NCBI GenBank assembly: GCA_020441605.1
Contig: JAGRLX010000055.1
Coordinates: forward strand, 13,131-22,723
Reading direction: 5' to 3'
DNA from: Alphaproteobacteria bacterium
GTDB lineage: Bacteria > Pseudomonadota > Alphaproteobacteria > Rhizobiales > Aestuariivirgaceae
Length of the DNA: 9,593 bases
Shown here: one piece after another, positions 1-6,999 of the stretch
How the letters are laid out: each line of letters begins with the position of its first letter
How positions within the stretch are numbered: position 1 is the stretch's first letter
Made by a program: the position numbers and the translations under genes
Notes under the pieces: generated by a model
The model's input: the letters and a program-made list of their open reading frames with translations, nothing else
The model's database searches: none
Told to the model about the DNA's origin: nothing

Positions 1-1
1 C

Positions 2-397
2 GGCCCCATCGGCTCGGTGGTGACACCGGCGCTGATCGGAATCGAGAAGGCCAGCCATCTGCCCAATGCCTCGACCTTCTGCGGGCGCTGCGAGGAGGTG
101 TGCCCCATGCGCATCCCCTTGCCCAGGATGTTGCGCCACTGGCGCGAGAAGGAATTCGAGAAGCACCTTCAGCCCCAATCGATCCGCTGGGGGCTTGGCG
201 TCTGGGCCTTCTTCGCCCGCCGTCCGAAGCTCTATCATCTGGCCACGCGGTTCGCCGCCCGTGTCCTCCACAACCGGGCCTTCGGCAAGGGCCGCCTGTC
301 GCGGCTTCCCCTCGCCTCGGGCTGGACCGGCACCCGGGATTTTCCCGCGCCCCAGGGCAAGACGTTCCAGCAGATGTGGAAGGAGCGCAAACGGTGA
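2..397 (+). CDS. lutB: LutB, lactate utilisation iron-sulfur protein (C-terminal part, cut by window start)
   Basis: The last 131 residues of an LutB-type iron-sulfur protein; the N-terminal part lies before the window. LutB works with LutA and LutC in oxidation of L-lactate to pyruvate in the cytoplasm. The visible part opens with the family-typical GPIGSVVTPALIG stretch. It then has the second ferredoxin-like cluster, CGRCEEVCP, giving Cys at visible residues 27, 30 and 34 (C-x2-C-x3-C-P), followed by IPLP, and it ends in a basic FQQMWKERKR tail as in full-length LutB. The stop TGA (395-397) overlaps the GTG start of lutC by four bases, so the two are translationally coupled. The GTG at 17 is an internal Val codon, not a start, because the conserved reading frame is already open at base 2. 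The family call is confident; the exact electron acceptor cannot be told from this fragment. Confidence 0.88.
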   Translation, partial: GPIGSVVTPALIGIEKASHLPNASTFCGRCEEVCPMRIPLPRMLRHWREKEFEKHLQPQSIRWGLGVWAFFARRPKLYHLATRFAARVLHNRAFGKGRLSRLPLASGWTGTRDFPAPQGKTFQQMWKERKR

Positions 398-1062
398 GCG
401 CCCGCGACCAGATCCTCGCCCGCATCCGCGCCAAGGTCTCGCCGGGTGATGAGTCCACCCGCCGCGCCGTCGTCGATGAGCATTTGCGCGAGCATCGCCG
501 CAATCTCATCCCTGAGCGCGGCCAGGGCGATGACGAACACCGCATCCGGGTCTTCATCGAGATGATGGAGGCCGTTGGCGGTACGGTCGAGACGGTCACC
601 GACATCAACGACGTGCCTCACGCAGTTGCCGCCTATCTGCGCAGTCAGAATCTTCCTGCCCGTGTGCGGCGTGGTGCAGATCCCATGCTGGCGCGGCTTC
701 CTTGGCATCGCGGTGGCGCCCTTGAGGTGTCGGAAGGACGTGCCGAGGATGAAGACCGCGCCTCGATCACGCGCGCCTTCGCCGGAATTGCCGAGTCGGG
801 CACCGTCATCCAGATCTCAGGGCCGGACAATCCGACCACCCTGAACTTCCTTCCCGAGGCCCATGTGGTGGTGCTCGAGACCGCCAGCATCTTCGCCAGC
901 TACGAGGAAGCCTGGAGCAAACTGCGCGACCTCATGGGTGAAGGTGTGATGCCGCGAACGGTCAACATGATTTCCGGACCCTCGCGCACCGCCGATATCG
1001 AACAGACCATCGTGCGCCCCGCCCATGGTCCGAAGAACATGCACGTCATCATCGTCCGCTGA
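394..1062 (+). CDS. lutC: LutC, lactate utilisation protein C (LUD domain)
   Basis: A 222-residue LUD-domain protein of LutC type, the third partner of the LutABC lactate oxidation system. Diagnostic blocks are GIAESGTVIQISGPDNPTTL, then NFLPEAHVVV, and near the C-terminus GPSRTADIEQTIVRPAHGP followed by MHVIIV. These are the conserved core of the family. I chose the GTG start at 394 because it overlaps the lutB stop as GTGA. It also has a strong ribosome binding site, GGAAGGAG (378-385), eight bases upstream, and gives an N-terminus (SARDQILARIRAKV) like other LutC proteins. The frame is open further upstream to an ATG at 100, but that part only repeats lutB in another frame. No clear terminator follows; the next gene has its own promoter-like sequence just after the stop. 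Confidence 0.92.
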   Translation: MSARDQILARIRAKVSPGDESTRRAVVDEHLREHRRNLIPERGQGDDEHRIRVFIEMMEAVGGTVETVTDINDVPHAVAAYLRSQNLPARVRRGADPMLARLPWHRGGALEVSEGRAEDEDRASITRAFAGIAESGTVIQISGPDNPTTLNFLPEAHVVVLETASIFASYEEAWSKLRDLMGEGVMPRTVNMISGPSRTADIEQTIVRPAHGPKNMHVIIVR

Positions 1063-1067
1063 CGCCA

Positions 1068-1096
1068 TTGCGGCGGGCAGCGAGGGCTCGTATGAT
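1068..1096 (+). promoter_or_regulatory. Candidate sigma-70-type promoter for the 1123-3526 operon
   Basis: A TTGCGG box (1068-1073) is followed after exactly 17 bases by TATGAT (1091-1096), a 5 of 6 match to the -10 consensus. The -35 is weaker, with the TTG conserved. It starts six bases after the lutC stop and would begin a leader about 20 bases long that carries AGGAGG (1110-1115) before the ATG at 1123. Position, spacing and the good -10 support it; no experiment does. Confidence 0.5.
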
Positions 1097-1122
1097 TTGC
1101 CGCCTTGCCAGGAGGACGGGCC

Positions 1123-1530
1123 ATGGCATCATTTGATCATGAACGGCAGGCTGCGTTAGACCGGGCGATAGTGCGCTTTGGCGAGGCCTGGGCCAATGGC
1201 GACATGGCGACCCTGCGTGAACTCCTGTCGCCATCCTATACCCACAACGACGCCTTCGGAGCCCGCCACGATTACGAAAGCTGGCTCACTTATGTTGCAA
1301 AACGCACCGGCCGCCAGACCCGCATCGCCTTTCGCGACGTGAAAACTCGCTTCATCGGCGATGTCGCGGTGATCACCGGCTATAATGAAATCTCCGGTGG
1401 CGGCGTTCTCTCTCCCGATGATGACAAGGACTTTGTCCTTGTCTTCACCCAGGTCTGGGTTTGGCGCGACAATGGCTGGAAGCGGGAAGCCTTCCAAGCC
1501 ACCCCCGTCAAGGCCGGCGCTGTCGATTGA
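1123..1530 (+). CDS. NTF2/SnoaL-like domain protein (DUF4440-type)
   Basis: A 135-residue cytoplasmic protein with the look of the NTF2-like superfamily, a cone-shaped fold used for small-molecule binding or as a scaffold. It starts with a helical stretch (RQAALDRAIVRFGEAWANGD) ending in the usual LRELLSPSYTHNDAFG segment (residues 31-46). Beta strands follow: RFIGDVAVITGYNEISG (76-92), DFVLVFTQVWVWRDNGWK (103-120) and EAFQATPV. This order is typical of SnoaL/DUF4440 proteins, and the length fits a single domain. The ATG at 1123 is preceded by a near-perfect AGGAGG (1110-1115) seven bases away. An in-frame TTG at 1105 lies before that site and is rejected. It is the first gene of a likely four-gene operon. 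The substrate cannot be inferred; a dehydratase, an isomerase or a non-enzyme are all possible. Confidence 0.75.
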   Translation: MASFDHERQAALDRAIVRFGEAWANGDMATLRELLSPSYTHNDAFGARHDYESWLTYVAKRTGRQTRIAFRDVKTRFIGDVAVITGYNEISGGGVLSPDDDKDFVLVFTQVWVWRDNGWKREAFQATPVKAGAVD

Positions 1531-1542
1531 GGACGTGAAACC

Positions 1543-2085
1543 ATGAAGCGCTATGCTTTTTTGACTGCGGTACTGCTGACCGTAATGGCCGCACCAGCCT
1601 CGGCCGGCTGTTCGGGCGAGGAGGCCACGCTCTTCTCCTGCGCCACCACCGATGACATCCACACCATCATGGTTTGCGGCATTCGCGATTCCGCCGCCGA
1701 TGGCTTCCAGTCCATCCGTTATGTCTATGGCACCGACGAGACCGAGGAGCTTTCGTTTCCTGAGAACAGGCGCGATGGACGGGACGCTCTGCACTTCAGC
1801 CATCACTACACCAGTGCCGGCTACAACTGGTCGCTCCGCTTCGACAATGGCAACTACCGCTACCGGGTGTTCTTTGTCTCCCAGCCCGAGGATGACGATC
1901 CCGACACGATTGTTGGCCCCGATGCCGGCGTCGAGGTCTGGCGCAGGAAAAAGAAGATCGCCACGGTCATGTGCGGCGAACGGCCCTATGCCCTGCCTGA
2001 CGATATTCGCCGCGCCACGTCCTGCGATGCCGACACGCCGGTGGGTGAGGCTGGTTGTGCCGAAACCCCACCCGAACGCAAGTGA
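1543..2085 (+). CDS. Exported six-cysteine protein of unknown function
   Basis: I do not recognise this 180-residue protein. It begins with a clear signal peptide: MKR, a hydrophobic core (YAFLTAVLLTVMAA) and a PASA cleavage site after residue 21. The mature chain starts Gly-Cys. Residues 20-23 (SAGC) resemble a lipobox, but -3 is Ser instead of Leu, so periplasmic release is more likely than lipidation. Six cysteines (23, 33, 45, 144, 161, 172) suggest up to three disulfides in an oxidising compartment. The middle is rich in Tyr, Arg and Asp, as in a beta-rich domain (SLRFDNGNYRYRVFFVSQ). The C-terminal 35 residues look loosely structured. The start has GAGGA (1529-1533) overlapping the previous stop, nine bases ahead, and only 12 bases separate the genes. 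The stop overlaps the next GTG start as GTGA, so it is translated together with its neighbours. Confidence 0.8.
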   Translation: MKRYAFLTAVLLTVMAAPASAGCSGEEATLFSCATTDDIHTIMVCGIRDSAADGFQSIRYVYGTDETEELSFPENRRDGRDALHFSHHYTSAGYNWSLRFDNGNYRYRVFFVSQPEDDDPDTIVGPDAGVEVWRRKKKIATVMCGERPYALPDDIRRATSCDADTPVGEAGCAETPPERK

Positions 2086-2684
2086 CCCTGCAGAACCGCG
2101 TCGATCCCTGGGGCGAAATCGCCGCTGTGCCGGAACGCGGCACCATGATGGGCAACCGTGGAGGACGGTTTCATCGTGCCGACCGGACGCTCGGCCGTCG
2201 CCGCTGGGCCAGCCGCCATTGGATCTGCTGCGACCTCCACTACAGGGGCATGCATCACGAGCCCATGGGCACGGGCTACACGTCGCTCTTCTTCCTCGAC
2301 GAGGTGACGGCGCTGGCCGCAGGCCACCGGCCCTGTTTCTTCTGCCGCAGGGCCGAGGCCCGGACTTTTCTCGGAGGCCGTCGTGTCGGCGGCTTCGACC
2401 GGCAGCTTCACGCCGAGCGTCTGGCGCCGCGTCAGGTTGTGGCGCTCGAAGGCCTGGCCGACGGTGTGATGGTGGAGATTGCCGGCGGCGCCTGGGCCAT
2501 GCGCGGGCCTGCTGTGCTGCGCTGGAGCTTCGCCGGATATGATGGACACCGGCCGCGCAACGACGCCATGCGCGGAAGACTTTTGACACCGCCGTCAATC
2601 GCGGCCATTTTGGCAGATGGATATCAGCCGCGCTGGCACCCGTCAGCGGACCACACATCAGAACTCGAAGGGGATGGCACATGA
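2082..2684 (+). CDS. Conserved hypothetical protein with Ada-like cysteine motif
   Basis: A 200-residue protein of a family I know only as hypothetical proteins sharing NRVDP(W/F)G, MGNRGG and GHRPC..CRR blocks; this recollection is not verified. Visible features are NRVDPWGEI (5-13), MMGNRGGR (22-29), SRHWICCDLH (44-53) and LFFLDEVTALAAGHRPCFFCRR (69-90). The second half is less distinctive. Cys49, Cys85 and Cys88, with Cys50 or His53, could bind one zinc. The stretch ALAAGHRPCFFC closely resembles ALAAGFRPCKRC of the Ada zinc domain. There is no signal peptide, so it should be cytoplasmic. I chose the GTG at 2082, which overlaps the previous stop as GTGA and begins just before the conserved block; a TTG at 2055 would add nine unsupported residues. 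The stop overlaps the next ATG as ATGA. No reaction can be assigned. Confidence 0.72.
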   Translation: MTLQNRVDPWGEIAAVPERGTMMGNRGGRFHRADRTLGRRRWASRHWICCDLHYRGMHHEPMGTGYTSLFFLDEVTALAAGHRPCFFCRRAEARTFLGGRRVGGFDRQLHAERLAPRQVVALEGLADGVMVEIAGGAWAMRGPAVLRWSFAGYDGHRPRNDAMRGRLLTPPSIAAILADGYQPRWHPSADHTSELEGDGT

Positions 2685-3526
2685 AGCTTCTGCGTTACGG
2701 CCCGAAGGGCAAGGAAAAGCCGGGCATGCTCGACAAGAACGGAAAGATCCGTGATCTGTCCGGCATTGTCGCCGACATTACCGGCGACACGATCAGTCCC
2801 AAGGGCCTGGCGCGCCTGCGCAAGATCAAGCCAGAGGCGCTGCCGGCGGTGCGCGGCACGCCGCGCATTGGCGCCTGTATTGCCAATCCGCAGAAATTCA
2901 TTGCGATTGGCCTCAACTATTCCGACCATGCCGCCGAGTCGGGCCTCGCGGTACCGCCCGAGCCGGTGGTCTTCACCAAGCAGGTGAATTGCCTGTCCGG
3001 CCCGAATGACGATGTCACCCTGCCGCCCAAGTCAAAGAAATCGGACTGGGAGGTGGAGCTTGGCGTGATCATCGGCAGCGTCGCCAAGAACATCAAGAAG
3101 AAGGACGCGCTTGCCCATGTGGCCGGCTACTGCGTGGTCAACGATCTCTCGGAGCGCGAATTCCAGGCCGAGCGCGCTGGGCAGTGGACCAAGGGCAAGT
3201 CCTACGACACCTTCGGCCCCGTCGGCCCCTGGCTGGTCACCGCCGACGAGGTGGCCAATCCGCAGAAGCTCGCCATGTGGCTGGAGTTGAACGGCAAGCG
3301 CGTGCAGGACGGTACCACCGCCACCATGGTCTTCGGCGTCTCCCATATTGTCGCCTATCTGTCGCAGTTCTTCACCCTCATGCCGGGCGACATCATCACC
3401 ACCGGTACACCCCCCGGCGTCGGTATGGGCATGAAGCCTCAGCGCTTTCTGAAGCCCGGCGACACCATGCGCCTCGGTATCGACGGCCTCGGCGAACAGG
3501 CCCAGAAGGTCCTCCGCGACAAGTAG
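2681..3526 (+). CDS. Fumarylacetoacetate hydrolase family protein
   Basis: A 281-residue enzyme of the FAH superfamily, the usual length for the bacterial group annotated as 2-keto-4-pentenoate hydratase, ureidoglycolate lyase-like or 2,4-diketo-3-deoxy-L-fuconate hydrolase. Family blocks are GLNYSDHAAE (77-86), EPVVFTKQ (94-101), SDWEVELGVIIG (121-132) with the metal-binding pair Glu124 and Glu126, and VVNDLSERE (152-160) with the third ligand Asp155. They continue with SYDTFGPVGPWLV (174-186) and TTGTPPGVGMG (240-250). All are intact, so it is likely an active divalent-metal enzyme acting on a 2-oxo or 2,4-dioxo acid. Which one cannot be told. The ATG overlaps the stop of the previous gene by four bases. 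The neighbours give no pathway, so a catabolic or metabolite-repair role is only a guess. A hairpin terminator follows 40 bases after the stop. Confidence 0.9.
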   Translation: MKLLRYGPKGKEKPGMLDKNGKIRDLSGIVADITGDTISPKGLARLRKIKPEALPAVRGTPRIGACIANPQKFIAIGLNYSDHAAESGLAVPPEPVVFTKQVNCLSGPNDDVTLPPKSKKSDWEVELGVIIGSVAKNIKKKDALAHVAGYCVVNDLSEREFQAERAGQWTKGKSYDTFGPVGPWLVTADEVANPQKLAMWLELNGKRVQDGTTATMVFGVSHIVAYLSQFFTLMPGDIITTGTPPGVGMGMKPQRFLKPGDTMRLGIDGLGEQAQKVLRDK

Positions 3527-3565
3527 GTCGGCGGACGTCCACGCGGCTCCCGCAATCGGGCGAGG

Positions 3566-3598
3566 GGATAGAAGTTGCCCAGCCAGCTTCTATCCTTT
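3566..3598 (+). terminator. Hairpin terminator after the FAH-family gene
   Basis: GGATAGAAGTTG (3566-3577) pairs with CAGCTTCTATCC (3584-3595) as a 12-pair stem with a single G-T wobble and a six-base loop (CCCAGC), followed by TTT. Two further G-T pairs can extend the base. The T-run is short, so termination may be partial. It separates the 1123-3526 operon from hisS. Because the stem is nearly perfect it would also work, less well, in the other direction. Confidence 0.65.
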
Positions 3599-3603
3599 AG
3601 ATA
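3575..3603 (+). promoter_or_regulatory. Weak candidate promoter for hisS
   Basis: TTGCCC (3575-3580) and TAGATA (3598-3603) are 17 bases apart and would start transcription near 3610, giving a short leader to the hisS ATG. The -10 matches poorly (3 of 6) and the -35 lies inside the terminator stem. If that terminator is efficient, hisS needs a promoter within this gap and this is the best one I can see. Confidence 0.25.
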
Positions 3604-3604
3604 G

Positions 3605-3621
3605 CTCGCGCATTCAGCGAG
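3605..3621 (+). other. Small hairpin just upstream of the hisS start
   Basis: CTCGC (3605-3609) pairs with GCGAG (3617-3621) around a seven-base loop. The right arm lies seven bases before the hisS ATG and overlaps the only purine-rich stretch that could act as its ribosome binding site. Folding in an RNA starting upstream could reduce hisS translation. The stem is short, so this may be chance. Confidence 0.25.
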
Positions 3622-3628
3622 TTTCGAT

Positions 3629-5104
3629 ATGACCAAGACAATCCGCCCCAAGGCCCGCGCCGCCAAGGGCTTCCGCGACATTGGCCCGGACGAGATCCGC
3701 GGCATTCGCGCCATGCTGGCCAAGATCCAGCAGGTCTATGAATCCTATGGCTTTGAGCCGGTGGAGCAGCCCTTCGTCGAATACACTGAGGCGCTCGGCA
3801 AGTTCCTGCCCGACCAGGACCGGCCCAACGCCGGGGTGTTTTCCTTCCAGGACGATGACGAGCAGTGGCTGAGCCTGCGCTACGATCTCACCGCGCCGCT
3901 CGCCCGCTACGTCGCCGAGAACAACCAGGGTCAGTTGCCCACGCCCTACCGCAGCTACCGCCAGGGTTGGGTGTTCCGCAACGAGAAGCCCGGTCCCGGC
4001 CGCTTCCGTCAGTTCATGCAGTTCGACGCCGATACCGTGGGGAGCGCTTCTCCCGCCGCCGATGCGGAGGTCTGCATGATGGCGGCCGACACCATGGAGG
4101 CGCTGGGGCTTGAGCGCGGGCAATATGTGCTGAAGGTCAACAGCCGCAAGACCATGGACTCACTCTTGCGGGCCGTCGGCATTGATCCGCAGGCGGACAA
4201 TGATCGCCGTCTCATCGTGCTGCGGGCCATGGACAAGCTGGATCGCCTCGGGCTCGATGGCGTCAGCGCGCTGCTTGGCGCGGGCCGCAAGGATGAAAGC
4301 GGCGACTTCACCAAGGGTGCGGAACTGGATAACAAGGCCATCGATGCCATTGTCGCTTTCCTGTCGGCGCGGTCGGATAAAGGTCACGCGGAGACCATTG
4401 CCAATCTCGAGAGGGTCATCCAGCCCGATGCGGCTAACGATGGTCTGGCAGAGTTGCGCGCCATTGCCGATCTGGCTGCCGGCGCCGGTTATGGTCAGGA
4501 TCGCATTCTGATCGATCCCTCCGTCGTCCGTGGCCTCGAATATTACACGGGTGCCGTCTTTGAATGTGAGCTTCTTATTCCGACCACGGATGAAGAGGGC
4601 CGGCCGGTGCGCTTCGGCTCGGTCGGCGGCGGCGGCCGCTACGACGATCTGGTGGCGCGCTTCACCGGCCAGCAGATGCCTGCTACCGGTTTCTCCATCG
4701 GCGTGTCGCGGCTCTATTCGGCCCTGAAGCTCGTCGGCAAGGCGGAAGAAGCCACCAGCCTGGCACCCGTCGTCGTGCTCGTCATGGACAAGGACCGGCA
4801 GGGCGACTACTGGCGCATGGTGCGAGAGCTTCGCTGTGCCGGCATCCGCACCGAGATGTACATCGGCACCGCCGGCATGAAGGCCCAGATGAAATATGCC
4901 GACAAGCGCGGCGCGCCGCTGGTGGTGATCCAAGGGGGTGACGAAAAGGCCAGGGGCGAGGTGCAGATCAAGGACCTCCGGCTGGGCGCTGAACTCGCCG
5001 CCGGCATCACCAGCCACAAGGAATATGCCAGCCAGCGCCTGGCGCAGATCTCGGTGCCCGAGAGCCAACTGGTCGCCGCCGTCAGGAAGGCGCTCGAGGA
5101 CTGA
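3629..5104 (+). CDS. hisS: Histidyl-tRNA synthetase
   Basis: A 491-residue class II synthetase that joins histidine to tRNA-His using ATP in the cytoplasm. Landmarks in order: [10 protein letters not shown] (13-22); [18 protein letters not shown] (81-98); motif 2 with its loop at 117-132 ([16 protein letters not shown]); the HisA histidine-binding motif [12 protein letters not shown] (301-312); [12 protein letters not shown] (330-341); and motif 3 GFSIGVSRL (354-362). The C-terminal anticodon-binding domain runs from about 378 ([10 protein letters not shown]) to about 470, with [16 protein letters not shown] in its last part. Residues about 173-285 form the insertion domain. It is longer than the roughly 420 residues of the Escherichia coli enzyme. 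The motif 2 loop differs from the usual ERPQKGRYRQFHQ type and matches the divergent alphaproteobacterial class. The ATG has a poor ribosome binding site. The stop is three bases before hisZ, so the genes are cotranscribed. Confidence 0.97.
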   Translation: MTKTIRPKARAAKGFRDIGPDEIRGIRAMLAKIQQVYESYGFEPVEQPFVEYTEALGKFLPDQDRPNAGVFSFQDDDEQWLSLRYDLTAPLARYVAENNQGQLPTPYRSYRQGWVFRNEKPGPGRFRQFMQFDADTVGSASPAADAEVCMMAADTMEALGLERGQYVLKVNSRKTMDSLLRAVGIDPQADNDRRLIVLRAMDKLDRLGLDGVSALLGAGRKDESGDFTKGAELDNKAIDAIVAFLSARSDKGHAETIANLERVIQPDAANDGLAELRAIADLAAGAGYGQDRILIDPSVVRGLEYYTGAVFECELLIPTTDEEGRPVRFGSVGGGGRYDDLVARFTGQQMPATGFSIGVSRLYSALKLVGKAEEATSLAPVVVLVMDKDRQGDYWRMVRELRCAGIRTEMYIGTAGMKAQMKYADKRGAPLVVIQGGDEKARGEVQIKDLRLGAELAAGITSHKEYASQRLAQISVPESQLVAAVRKALED

Positions 5105-5107
5105 GCC

Positions 5108-6247
5108 ATGGCCGGCAAGTCGAAACCTGAGCGTGAATCGCTGGAGCGCCAGAACGCCGCCCTGATGGCGGTGTTCGAGCGCGCCGGGTTCGACCATATC
5201 GCGCCCGACATCATCCAGCCTGCCGACATTTTCCTGGAGCGGTCCGGCGAAGACATCCGTGCACGGACCTTCGTGTTCACCGATCCCGCCGGCGCCGAGA
5301 TGTGCCTCAGGCCCGATCTTACTGTGCCTGCCTGCCGCTATCACCTGAGTCATGCCGGCGACCCCGCTGCCGAACGGCGCTACTGCTACCTGGGGCCTGC
5401 CTTCCGTTTCCCCGACGAGTTGCTTTCGCCGCAGGAATTCACCCAGGCTGGCCTCGAGTGGTTTGGCGCCAGTGACCCGGCGGCCACAGAGGCGCGGGTC
5501 TTGAAGCTCACCATCAGCGCTCTGGAAGCCGCGGGCCTCACCCGCTTTCGCGTCACCTTCGGCGACCTGGGGTTGTTCTCGGCGCTTCTGGCCGATACCG
5601 ACATGCCAGAGCGCTGGCGCCGCCGACTGCAGCACCATTTCTGGCGCCCCCATGCCTTCCGCGATCTTCTCGACAGCTTCTGTGCGGCCCGCAGTGCCAG
5701 GCGGACCAGCATCTCGCCGCTGGTCGATCAGGTCGCGGGCGGCAATGCCTTGGCGGTGGTCGAGGCCGAACTGACCCAGCGCAACGTGCCGCTGGTGGGT
5801 GGCCGCGATGCCGTGGAGATTGCCGCGCGTCTCGCCGACAAGGCGGCTGACCGCCGCGAGACACCGCTGGATCCCGGAAGCGCCGGGCAGCTCAATGCCT
5901 ATCTGGCGATTGCCGGCGATGCGGCAGGGATCGACGCGCGGCTGTCGGGGATTGTGGGCGGAGCCCGCTACCAGGCGGCACGTGGCGCCTTCGCTCGCCG
6001 CCTCTTCGAAATGGAAGAGCTTGGCCTCAATCCGCGCCGCTTCCATTTCGCCGCCGATTTCGGCCGCGATCTGGAATACTACACCGGCTTCACCTTCCAG
6101 ATCGAAGCCGACTCCCGCCATGGCCCGGTCGCTGTGGCGGGTGGCGGCCGCTATGACAACCTGCTGAGCGACATGGGCTCGCCCGTTCCGGTGCCCGCCG
6201 TGGGCTGCGCCATTCACACCGACCGTCTGAAGGCGGTGCTGTCGTGA
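5108..6247 (+). CDS. hisZ: ATP phosphoribosyltransferase regulatory subunit HisZ
   Basis: A 379-residue paralogue of the HisRS catalytic core that does not charge tRNA. With short HisG it forms the hetero-octameric ATP phosphoribosyltransferase and is needed for activity and histidine feedback. HisRS-like landmarks are [16 protein letters not shown] (65-80), YLGPAFR (94-100), [11 protein letters not shown] (110-120), [14 protein letters not shown] (321-334) and GGGRYDNLL (345-353). It lacks the C-terminal anticodon-binding domain of HisS, and the arginine-rich motif 2 loop is replaced by [13 protein letters not shown], as expected for HisZ. The ATG at 5108 has GAGGA (5096-5100) seven bases ahead, inside the end of hisS. 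The stop overlaps the hisG GTG as GTGA, which would help match subunit amounts. Position between hisS and a short hisG supports the call strongly. Confidence 0.95.
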   Translation: MAGKSKPERESLERQNAALMAVFERAGFDHIAPDIIQPADIFLERSGEDIRARTFVFTDPAGAEMCLRPDLTVPACRYHLSHAGDPAAERRYCYLGPAFRFPDELLSPQEFTQAGLEWFGASDPAATEARVLKLTISALEAAGLTRFRVTFGDLGLFSALLADTDMPERWRRRLQHHFWRPHAFRDLLDSFCAARSARRTSISPLVDQVAGGNALAVVEAELTQRNVPLVGGRDAVEIAARLADKAADRRETPLDPGSAGQLNAYLAIAGDAAGIDARLSGIVGGARYQAARGAFARRLFEMEELGLNPRRFHFAADFGRDLEYYTGFTFQIEADSRHGPVAVAGGGRYDNLLSDMGSPVPVPAVGCAIHTDRLKAVLS

Positions 6248-6933
6248 CCACCTTGACCCTCGCCATTCCCTCCAAGGGCCGTCTGATGGAGGCGTCCGCC
6301 GCGCTCCTCGCACAGGCGGGCTTTGCCATCGAGCGGCTCGGCGCCGAGCGTGGCTATCGTGGCCGCCTCACGGGCCTCGACGACGTCGAAATCGCCTTTC
6401 TGTCGGCCTCGGAGATCGCCCAGAACCTGCGTGACGGAAAGGTCGACATGGGCATCACCGGCGAGGACCTTCTGCGCGAGAAGATCGCCCCCCAGGACAA
6501 GGCGGTGGAAATCCTGGCCCGTCTCGGCTTTGGCCCCGCCGATGTCGTGGTGGCCGTGCCCGAATGCTGGCTCGATGTCGCCTCCATGGCCGATGTCGAC
6601 GAGATTGCCGAAAGCTTCTACGAGCGCCATGGGCGGCGCCTGCGGGTCGCCACCAAATATCACAATCTCACCCGCCGCTTCTTTGCCGGAAAGGGCGTTA
6701 CCGGCTATCGCATCGTCGAAAGCCTGGGGGCCACCGAAGGGGCTCCTGCCGCCGGCATCGCCGAGATCATCGTCGACATCACCACCACGGGCTCGACGCT
6801 TGCCGCCAATCATCTCAAGATCCTCGACGATGGCGTCATCCTCAAGTCCAGCGCCGTCCTGGCCGGCCGTGCCACTGCGGCGGACGATCCGCGGGTGGCG
6901 AGGCTCCGCGCCGCCATTAACGCTAAGCTCTAG
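6244..6933 (+). CDS. hisG: ATP phosphoribosyltransferase catalytic subunit, short form (HisG-S)
   Basis: The 229-residue catalytic subunit for the first step of histidine biosynthesis, joining ATP and PRPP to phosphoribosyl-ATP in the cytoplasm. Landmarks are [10 protein letters not shown] (8-17), [10 protein letters not shown] (68-77), [13 protein letters not shown] (135-147) and [20 protein letters not shown] (162-181), which runs into the PRPP loop DITTTGSTL (178-186). The length is that of the short form, which lacks the C-terminal regulatory domain and depends on HisZ, encoded directly upstream. The start is GTG, coupled to the hisZ stop by a four-base overlap. The protein ends at TAG (6931-6933) within an imperfect hairpin that has no T-run, so some readthrough into the next small gene is possible. 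Confidence 0.97.
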   Translation: MTTLTLAIPSKGRLMEASAALLAQAGFAIERLGAERGYRGRLTGLDDVEIAFLSASEIAQNLRDGKVDMGITGEDLLREKIAPQDKAVEILARLGFGPADVVVAVPECWLDVASMADVDEIAESFYERHGRRLRVATKYHNLTRRFFAGKGVTGYRIVESLGATEGAPAAGIAEIIVDITTTGSTLAANHLKILDDGVILKSSAVLAGRATAADDPRVARLRAAINAKL

Positions 6934-6941
6934 AATCTGCT

Positions 6942-6969
6942 TTGCAACGCCCGGCGATTGGTTAATACT
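6942..6969 (+). promoter_or_regulatory. Weak candidate promoter before the small exported-protein genes
   Basis: TTGCAA (6942-6947) and AATACT (6964-6969) lie 16 bases apart, each matching about 4 of 6 consensus positions. They sit in the AT-richest part of the gap after hisG. Transcription would start near 6976, about 25 bases before the ATG at 7000. Readthrough from the his operon is the alternative. Confidence 0.3.
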
Positions 6970-6976
6970 TCGTTAC
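6962..6976 (+). promoter_or_regulatory. CtrA-box-like sequence
   Basis: TTAA, seven bases, then TTAC: one mismatch from the TTAA-N7-TTAA core bound by the alphaproteobacterial cell-cycle regulator CtrA. It overlaps the candidate -10 of the downstream small gene. A single near-match of this kind can occur by chance, although it stands out in such GC-rich DNA. Confidence 0.25.
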
Positions 6977-6999
6977 CAGTGTGTACCGGAGTGAGTCAG

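Noticed and set aside
100..393. Upstream extension of lutC to an ATG at 100
   Set aside because: The extra part overlaps lutB in another frame and has no LutC similarity; GTG at 394 has the ribosome binding site and coupled overlap.
1652..2542. Forward open frame of 296 codons across the exported-protein and Ada-motif genes
   Set aside because: Low-quality Arg/Pro/Ser-rich translation in a shifted frame over two better-supported coupled genes.
1156..2682. Open frame of 508 codons on the reverse strand
   Set aside because: Antisense to three coupled forward genes with ribosome binding sites; its translation is Arg/Gly/Ala-rich without domain features.
4160..6313. Long open frame of 717 codons on the reverse strand
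   Set aside because: It lies antisense to hisS and hisZ, both certain genes. The product has no recognisable domain, and such frames arise from high GC at third codon positions.
6922..6945. Hairpin over the hisG stop as a terminator
   Set aside because: GCTAAGC and GCTTTGC pair with one mismatch around a ten-base loop, but there is no T-run afterwards. It is too weak to call.
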